DNA of 64,000 nucleotides from Pseudocercospora fijiensis CIRAD86. Taxonomy: Eukaryota > Ascomycota > Dothideomycetes > Mycosphaerellales > Mycosphaerellaceae. The stretch is taken from positions 2,755,122 through 2,819,121 of the forward strand of contig NW_006921535.1 of the NCBI RefSeq assembly GCF_000340215.1. Reading direction: 5' to 3'. Of this stretch, positions 56,930 through 64,000 are shown in pieces. A program made the translations under genes and the position numbers. Numbering within the stretch: position 1 is the stretch's first letter; each line of letters begins with the position of its first letter. The notes under the pieces were generated by a model. That model was not told where the DNA came from and searched no databases. It worked only from the letters and a program-made list of their open reading frames with translations.

Positions 56930-58540
56930 CTACTGCTTCTTCTTCAGTTCTGTCGTTGCCTGGGTACTGTTGAGCCCTTCAATGCCCTTGAGCAAGACGC
57001 CTGCGATGCCAAATCCAAGCACAACCAGATCTAGAATATGGACAGCCCACCAGATATGCTGAACACCAAACATGCAAGAGTCGTAATCGAATTTCCATTC
57101 TTTTGTCTCCTTGTCCCACCAAGCACTCAGCAGGCCAGCGTTGCCGCCAAAATCGCCCATCATGCTCCGGACTGTGACCTCGCGTATGCCGGTCAGCGTA
57201 CTGTCCAGGACCTGTTGCTGAGCTCGCGCATATGTTTTGGCGTCCCATCTGTCCTGGTAGGAAGAAGCGTCCTCGCTTTGCAAAGCTTCGAGGTCAAGTT
57301 CTTTCTTCTTGGAGTGGTAGACATCGCATCCAGCGTGATCGTGGCCGTTGAGTATGATACCCTTTCGTGATCGCTCCAGTCCGATGATCCCGTCCAGAAT
57401 GCGCTGCGAAACGTCCTCGCTGAGGTGATTTTGCTCCTTGATGCCGCCGCCGTGGTGCTCAGGAAGGTAATCCACAAACGGTGCATCACGGCAGGTGCCG
57501 GCCTCTTTGTGGAGTGGAATATGTGTCAGCAGAATGGTAGCAGAGTCTGGCGATGGCAGGTCGTGGTAGAGCTTGTGGTTCAAGAAGTCGATACTTTCTT
57601 GATGCGGATCCCAAGCTGCCACTGGACCATCCAGATTCATGGAGTTCAACACGATCAGTCGCAGTTCCGGGGTGGTCGGCTGCAATGTAGCAGGATCAAT
57701 GGTAGTGGTGTTGTTGAGGGCAAATCGAATATCCCAGTTGACGCGATTGTACATATGCTCAAATCTCGCAATGCGATGCTCATCGATGTCGCCAGCATAT
57801 CCGATATCATGGTTCCCTGGAACTGTGATAACCATATCTTTCCACCTCGGATCAGCGCCCAAAATGTCAGGCCTGCTGGTGCTTGCATCCGTTATGAGCT
57901 GGGGCACTTTTTTCGCGCCTCGAAACACCACATGCCAGAACCTGTACGATCTGCGCATGAATTCTTCGTCGCTGATCCATTGACTGCCAAGCAAGTCTCC
58001 CAGTACAGCGACATGTGTGGGCTTGGTATACCAGTGAATGGTGCGGTAGACATGTGCCAGATACAGGTCGTTGCCCCACAGGTCCAGCCTTTTGTGGTAG
58101 GTCCTGAAGGCCCCCGGGATATCGTCGTTCCACAGCCTCTTGGCCTCGTCACCCAGACTGGTTGTGAGCGAAGCGAGTGCATCTCTTTCGACCCTGCTCC
58201 ACAGTCTCCTCAGACTGGGAAACAGCTCGGCATGTCCATGCTCGGGCAGACTCGTATCGCCTTCAAGTTGAGGATCTCCAAAGACCAACAGTCGAAATGG
58301 CGCAAGTTCTCCGGGCACTGCGGCCTTCGCATGGTCAGCGTCGGCGAAGTAGCATGCTGCCTCGGCGTGTCGAGCTTCGGGAAAGCTGCATTGGTGGAAG
58401 AATGGATAGAAGTAGATGTACAGCGTGGCGAGGATCGCGGGAGGCAAGAACGACCTGGACAAGGCAAGGAAAAGGTGGGAGGTCCGCATGGAGAGGCAGA
58501 GGCACAGAATGGAGAACGCCAGCCAAAGCAAGTTGGGCAC
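56930..58540 (-). CDS. Ted1/PGAP5-like calcineurin-type phosphoesterase, 536 aa
   Basis: Mn-dependent ER phosphodiesterase of the Ted1/Cdc1/PGAP5 group, which removes ethanolamine phosphate from GPI-anchor mannose so that GPI proteins leave the ER. Single exon. An N-terminal hydrophobic anchor (about residues 5-48) is followed by the lumenal catalytic domain with all metal motifs: GDPQ at 88-91, VLGDLLGS, VPGNHDIGYAGD, LLTHIPLHK and GHDHAGC. A C-terminal hydrophobic segment (HIWWAVHILDLVVLGFGIAGVLL) leads to a tail ending KKKQ, a KKxx-type dilysine retrieval signal consistent with ER residence. Family length is about 450-600. The start at 58540 gives the hydrophobic anchor. Strong open frames on the opposite strand are shadows. 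RIP-mutated DNA begins only about 150 bp upstream of the start. Confidence 0.92.
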   Translation of the reverse strand: MPNLLWLAFSILCLCLSMRTSHLFLALSRSFLPPAILATLYIYFYPFFHQCSFPEARHAEAACYFADADHAKAAVPGELAPFRLLVFGDPQLEGDTSLPEHGHAELFPSLRRLWSRVERDALASLTTSLGDEAKRLWNDDIPGAFRTYHKRLDLWGNDLYLAHVYRTIHWYTKPTHVAVLGDLLGSQWISDEEFMRRSYRFWHVVFRGAKKVPQLITDASTSRPDILGADPRWKDMVITVPGNHDIGYAGDIDEHRIARFEHMYNRVNWDIRFALNNTTTIDPATLQPTTPELRLIVLNSMNLDGPVAAWDPHQESIDFLNHKLYHDLPSPDSATILLTHIPLHKEAGTCRDAPFVDYLPEHHGGGIKEQNHLSEDVSQRILDGIIGLERSRKGIILNGHDHAGCDVYHSKKKELDLEALQSEDASSYQDRWDAKTYARAQQQVLDSTLTGIREVTVRSMMGDFGGNAGLLSAWWDKETKEWKFDYDSCMFGVQHIWWAVHILDLVVLGFGIAGVLLKGIEGLNSTQATTELKKKQ

Positions 58541-58690
58541 TCAGAAATCCTGACCACCAAAATCGCCGAGCTGACCACCGAATTGACCAATCGGATGAAG
58601 CCGTGGTAGTCCGTGCGCAGGTTAGTGCGCGCGCTCGGCTTAAACAAGCTCGACTTTCCGAAAGCAACCCTCATTCCTTTCCCCTACTAT
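58541..58690. other. Short upstream spacer of the phosphoesterase gene
   Basis: Only about 150 bp of un-mutated sequence separates the start codon at 58540 from the RIP-mutated tract, so the promoter is short or partly made of repeat-derived DNA. Confidence 0.5.
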
Positions 58691-61600
58691 AGCAGCTTCT
58701 ACTAGCGTTAGTCTATTTAGAATCTAATCTTAACCTATTCTAACTCGATTTACTAATCTATTTAAACTCGATTCTACTATAGCCCTATCTTAGAAGCTTA
58801 TTAATAATAAGGACTACCTCGTATATATCGATACGGTAGGCAAGAATATAAAACTATTAGTAAGTCCTTTTATTATTCTATTGCTATTTATTTCTAATTG
58901 CTTTTAGGGCTTCGAGGTATTTAAGTTAGTCGTAGACGAAAACAGCTTCTTAGATAACAACTAAATTCTAGTATTAGGCGAGGTAATCTATCGCGTTACC
59001 GCTAGTAAGGATAACGACATATGTTTAGTAAGTTTTTTCTAATCTAAATGCATTAGTAATAGTATCTAATTAGTTTTAGTATAAGCTATTCTAAGACTCC
59101 TCTGCCCTAATCGCTTATATACGTACAAATACCGACAAAGGCGGATATAGGCTTATATTTAAGAAGAGAAAAGGTTAAGGTAGATAGGAGGCGAAGAAAT
59201 AAGCTAAGAGTATATAATACTAATCGGAATAGTTTCGGAAACGTTTAAACATAGGCTAATTCTATTTAGAATAGTATCGTAAGGTAGCTGTCGCTACTAA
59301 TAACGCCTATATTAACGAGACTAAGAAGGCGGTAAGTACGCTAAAGCCGAAGACGCTAAAGAAGGCTGCTAATACTACCCTAAAGAAGGCAGACAGGATC
59401 GGTATATTATTAGTTTTAGAATAGTTTAAGAAAAAGTACTAATAGTTTCTTATTCGTTTTAGAAAAGCCTGCTACCCTACGTAGTATACGCTCGTCTAAG
59501 AAGAGCAAGGCTAAGGCTAAGTTCGCGGCTAACCTCGAGGACATTATTTCGGGTAAGGAGACCTTATAAGTAGGGTTTTTTTTAGTATAGTTAGCGTAGC
59601 GTTAGGGTTAGGAGATACTCTTCTAATACTAATAAGAAAGCAATAAGTACTGTTAAACCATTCTTAAACTAATAAGAATCTAATAATAGTGCTCGGGCTT
59701 TCTTAATAATTTCAGATTTAAATGATTTTTTACTAACTTTTCTTAGAGGCAGTAAGGCTAAAGGATCTCGGTCGGTAAAGGCAATAGGTTAAAATACTAA
59801 GTCTTTAAATGCCTCTATTTCTATACTTAATTTAGTACTAATAAATTATAGGTCTAATCGAGATAAAACGGCTATATCTTCGAAAAATCCGAAACCTCGA
59901 GAAAGAACTCTATTAATAAGTACTAACGATAGCGACGCTAATAAGGACAACGACGAAACGGAATAGGTAGGACTAAGTCCTATAGCGGTACGGCCTAAGA
60001 GTCCTATCGCTATCTAGAAATCGAGTCCGATAAAAAGGTTTGTAATTAGAATGCGAATCTATTTAACCTACGACGGTAGAAATACGCCTAAAAAAAATTA
60101 ACCTTGCTTATAGGACTACTCCGGACGATAAGGATAAAACTAAAGAGTCGCGACGGCAGTAAGTAATAATCTTCGTTTTATCCTATCTATCGTCGACTTC
60201 CTATTAATATTTCTAGTATTTCTAAATCGCATAAATTAGCGCCGATAGTAATTTCTTCGGGTAAGTCGGAGAGCTCGGTCTATAACCTAGAGGAAGAAAA
60301 TCCCCTTAGGGACCTCGAAAAGCTCGCGGTATCCGCTTCTAAATAGAATACTATAAATGCCCCGTCGGCGCCTTCTCGTAATCTAAAACTAATAATATCC
60401 GTTTCGGATTCTAATATTAAGCGAGAGCCTAGTACTAAACCCCCCCCGGCTTAGCCCTCGAAAACACCTACGCCCGAGCCTTCGATTAATCCGCCTATTA
60501 CGCCTACGCTACTAGTCTAGCTAGCCCCTCCGACTAAGCTAGTACTAGCTTAGTAGCCCTTATATCCTCGATAGGGGTTTCCCGATCTATAGCCTCTCGC
60601 TTATAGTTCTATTCGAGTGCCTAGATATAAGCGAGGAAACGCGGTAAGTCTACTCTTATTTAGATCTTAAACGATTGCTAGTCTATTCTTATTCTATTTA
60701 GATTAATTTCGGGAGCGCTATCGGTCTTCTACGTTAGTAAGGATAGCTCGATCGTTGTCCGACCTATTTACGAAATAGATAGACCTAAGACCTCTTCTGT
60801 AGCTATAAATACCGAGTATTGTTCTAAGATCTCGCGGACGAGAGCTTAAGGGCTCTTAGAGCGGTAACGAAGGAATAATAATAGGATAGGAATAGGATAG
60901 GAATAGAATAGGAATAGGATAAGAATAGAATGCGAATAGAATAGTAGAGGAGTTCCTTAGCGGATTAAGAATTTCGTAGAAGGGAATACTAGTATAGAGG
61001 TAGTTATAATTATTTTTATATTATAGTCTAAATCCTTTCTTATACTAATCTCAATTCAATTATAAACCTTTCTCCCTTATCTATTCCTTTAGTACTATTT
61101 CCTCGCGAAGGAGATTAAGCATCTCTCGTTTCGCCTTATTCTACTATTCTAGAAGCTTAACGTCAATCGGCGGTATATCGTCGCTAGTTACCGGTACACT
61201 CGGTAGTAACGGCGTACTAGTTGCTTTACGTAAGGCTAGACTTTCCTTCGCTTATAACGATAGCGCCGAACGACGCCGCTTTAGTATCTAAGTACTACTC
61301 GGTTCTTCGGCGACGATTGTATCCTTATTAAATTCTCGTTACGTTCTCTTTTCTATCGCATCCCGTTTACGATAGCGGCTCTCTAGATACGGAAGTTAAT
61401 ACTATTCCGATACTATTCTAATAAGGATTACTTTACTATATCGCTGTTTACTCTTCGTTACTAGCGAGTATACGGAGTAAGCCCGGGCCCGCTATATTAA
61501 ACGAACGCTATAGGACTTAATGTTTTTTATAGACGTTAGAGTCTTTCGATCTAAGATAGCAGCGCTATTTCAATATTATTGCTTTGCGAAACTAATTAAA

Positions 61601-64000
61601 AAGCCTTTAGAAAGCTTTAATATACGCATTAATCGTAGGTAGAATTTCCCGATGCTTTCTAGTATAGTACCCCTATTTCCCGGCTAACTCGATTGCATTA
61701 GTATAGTATCTAATTGTCCGCTAAGTTGCCTTAGGAATATTCGAGAAGGCGGATACTAGGCTATAGCGGATATAGCGATAGAGCTTATACCTAGCCTACC
61801 TTACTACTTTCTCGTTTAAATAACCTAGTAATAGGATTTATTTAGGATTCTAATCTAAAAGCTTTCTTACTTACCTGCTAAAGCTTTAACTTCCTTTATA
61901 TAAGCCTCTTTTAATTTCAATCTACGGATACTATCTATCCGAGCGAAAAGGATCGATCGATCGTATAGGCTCTCGTTCTAAATAGCCTTATTAATGTTCC
62001 TCTGCTAATAGATTACGCAATAGAGGATAATATATTCGAGTTGCACCCTCTAATCGCGGTTTTAATAGTCAATTTCTTAAAGATAAAGTCCTAAGCCTAT
62101 AAGAAGCGTTTATTATTACAATATTATCGCAATAAGATTAAGATAAGAATGCTTTCTTATACCTTTAGCCTACTTTAAGTTTAGGTCGGTTACGACCGCT
62201 CGAATTCCTTTACCGTAGATATAGTAAAAGGTTACTACGGTTCTAGTAACCTTACGCATCCTTCCGAAGACTCGCGTAAAGAAGTTCTAGTATATTAACT
62301 CGGATTCTCTACGGACGTAGGCTCGGGCGAAGATAAGGACTAAGAATAGATTTAGAATAGAATAACATTAGTATACTATCGGAATGCGAATTACTTACGA
62401 ATAGTTCTCTCTTTATCCTATCGTCCGAGAATTACTTCGTTTATATTCTTTTCCTTAATGCGTTAGAACGATATATCGACCTCGAAGGTATCGAAGGAAA
62501 GGAATAGAGACGCCTACTCTACGAAGAATGTAATAGTTATATACTCTTGTTCTGTCTACTATACACCCTAAATATATTGCTAAATAGAATATTAGTAGAC
62601 TCGGAATACATTAAGAAAGGAATATAAATCGAATAGGAATCGACTTTCTTACCGTTTCGGGGTTCTTCCGCTCGATATTATGCTTAAATTAGACTCTATT
62701 TATCGTCGTTCCGTTTAGGTAATAAATAAGCTTTTGTCGTCGGATTTCCCGTCTAATATTATTAGTATTCTCTAGACTAAGATGAATTTCGCTAAGGGCG
62801 TAAACCCCTTTATCTCGGAGGTACTACTATAGGGCGAACGTTTAAAGGAAGACAGCTTATCCCGTTCTAATTAGTTTCTTAACCGTTTAGTATACGATTC
62901 TTATTTGCTTAATATATATAGTGTTATCGTTGCTAATAGCGTTTAAGTAATAAGTCTCGAGATTTCATCCTTATAGGATTAAAGCGGTCGTATAGGCGGC
63001 GGCGGTAGATAATAATACTAAAAAAAGGATACGAAGATAACGTAAGGATATACCGCAAAGTTAATAGGAACGATCTTCCTTATTTTAACTAGACAACTAA
63101 TCTTCTTAAGGAAACCTAGTCTAGAGGGGAGGTAATTGTAACCTAATTGCGATATTAATTTATTAGCAATCTAATAAGAATCTATTTATACTTACGGTAT
63201 ATCCTCCGTAGGCTCGTCCCTTATACGATCTCTATATACTATCGCTTTGTAATTAGAATCCTAGACTAATTGTTTACTCCTATAACTAGGCTCTATATCT
63301 ATTTATAATCGACATTCTCCGCTAGCTTAATCGCGCGGAAGCGATAATCGTATTTGTTAAGGCTAGAAGAGTCGTAGTTCGTATAGCAGATAAATCCTTC
63401 GCCTAGTATTATCCTTTTAAGCTATTTCGTTTAGCATTAGTATACGAAATAAATCGGAGTCTATTTACATCGCAATAATATTAGATTAACATTAGTATAG
63501 GATTTATTACTTATACGTAGATTAAAGAATCCAAACTTTATCTTACAAGAGTCGTACCTAAAGGCCTTATAGAATATCCTATTTTCGAACTCTTTTCGGA
63601 GCGACTAGTAGAGCCTATCGCTATTATTCGCCTAGGAAACTATTAACATTAGAATTACATACCTCGACGCGTTCTTTCTCGCTAAATTAGGATTATCCTC
63701 GTTAAACCTTTCGAGATTCAATCTCTTTCTTATCTTCTACTATTCTTCCGAGACCTTATAGTAATCTATAGATGCTAGGTTCTCGTATAACTACTAGTAC
63801 TACTTAATACCTAAGCAGTCGTACGACGTCTTAGTATACGGTATGTTACCTAAGCAACTAGATACTATTAGAATAGCCCCCTTCGTTCCTACTAAGGGAA
63901 CGCTATATTGTATCTACCTCTCTATTAGCTATCCTTACTAATCGTTTCTTAATCGTTTCTTAAAGCGATTAGATCGGAATAATATCGGATTGAGAATCTA
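58691..64000. repeat. RIP-mutated repeat tract, unclassified
   Basis: CpA/TpG-poor with CTA/TAG in all frames, and runs to the window end. No recognised RT, integrase or transposase block. A plus-strand stretch at about 60300-60640 reads as a Pro/Ser/Thr-rich protein (PSKTPTPEPSINPPITPTL) with stops only at CAG-type positions, so it was probably coding sequence once. No terminal repeat was found. Confidence 0.6.
60880..60955. repeat. Tandem repeat of AGGAATA/GGATAGGAAT
   Basis: Seven or more imperfect copies of a 6-11 bp unit (GGATAGGAATA, GAATAGGAATA) in a row inside the unclassified RIP-mutated tract. Confidence 0.8.

Noticed and set aside
57425..58609. 394-codon open frame on the plus strand
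   Set aside because: Antisense to the phosphoesterase gene, which has all its metal motifs; the translation has no family-like sequence.

Overview
The window looks like nuclear DNA of a filamentous ascomycete, probably a Dothideomycete near the Mycosphaerellales (inference). Its genes carry short 47-125 nt GT-AG introns, and they include fungal families: a one-chain urease, a UstYa-like DUF3328 protein, a fungal rhodopsin-domain membrane protein, a Nej1/XLF protein and a Ted1-like phosphoesterase. The genes are of ordinary composition. Between them lie long tracts depleted in CpA/TpG and rich in TpA, where transposon frames are full of TAG/TAA stops. This is the signature of repeat-induced point mutation (RIP).

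Layout. 1-4.56 kb: the 3' end of an unrecognised gene and two unrecognised minus-strand genes. 4.56-27.3 kb: a RIP-mutated repeat block holding an unclassified tract, a PIF/Harbinger DNA transposon with terminal inverted repeats (7281-10697), a field of tandem and palindromic repeats, a Mutator-like element (about 14.6-19.25 kb, plus strand), a Tad/I-type LINE (about 19.3-24.11 kb, minus strand), and a second unclassified tract. 27.44-30.11 kb: an intact urease gene, alone between transposon blocks. 30.92-37.55 kb: a Copia LTR retrotransposon with 127-bp LTRs and a 5-bp target duplication; a second, gag-only LTR element is nested in its leader on the opposite strand. 37.6-58.5 kb: a gene-rich segment with an alpha-dioxygenase-like heme peroxidase, a 1064-residue coiled-coil/disordered protein, Nej1/XLF, cactin, a forkhead factor, a small cysteine-containing secreted protein, a UstYa-like protein, a 7-TM rhodopsin-domain protein and a Ted1/PGAP5-like phosphoesterase. 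58.7-64 kb: another RIP-mutated tract that I could not classify.

The genes are mostly unrelated housekeeping or accessory functions. Urease releases ammonia from urea; Nej1/XLF acts in non-homologous end joining; cactin is a splicing-associated protein; the phosphoesterase trims ethanolamine phosphate from GPI anchors in the ER. The secreted protein, UstYa-like and rhodopsin-domain genes sit together at 52-57 kb, but no core biosynthetic enzyme is nearby. I found no convincing new multi-gene system. The most unusual signals are structural: LTR elements that do not end in TG...CA, two nested inverted-repeat pairs sharing a centre near 19 kb with one arm in the urease promoter, a dispersed family of near-perfect palindromes, and a frame break in the alpha-dioxygenase gene.
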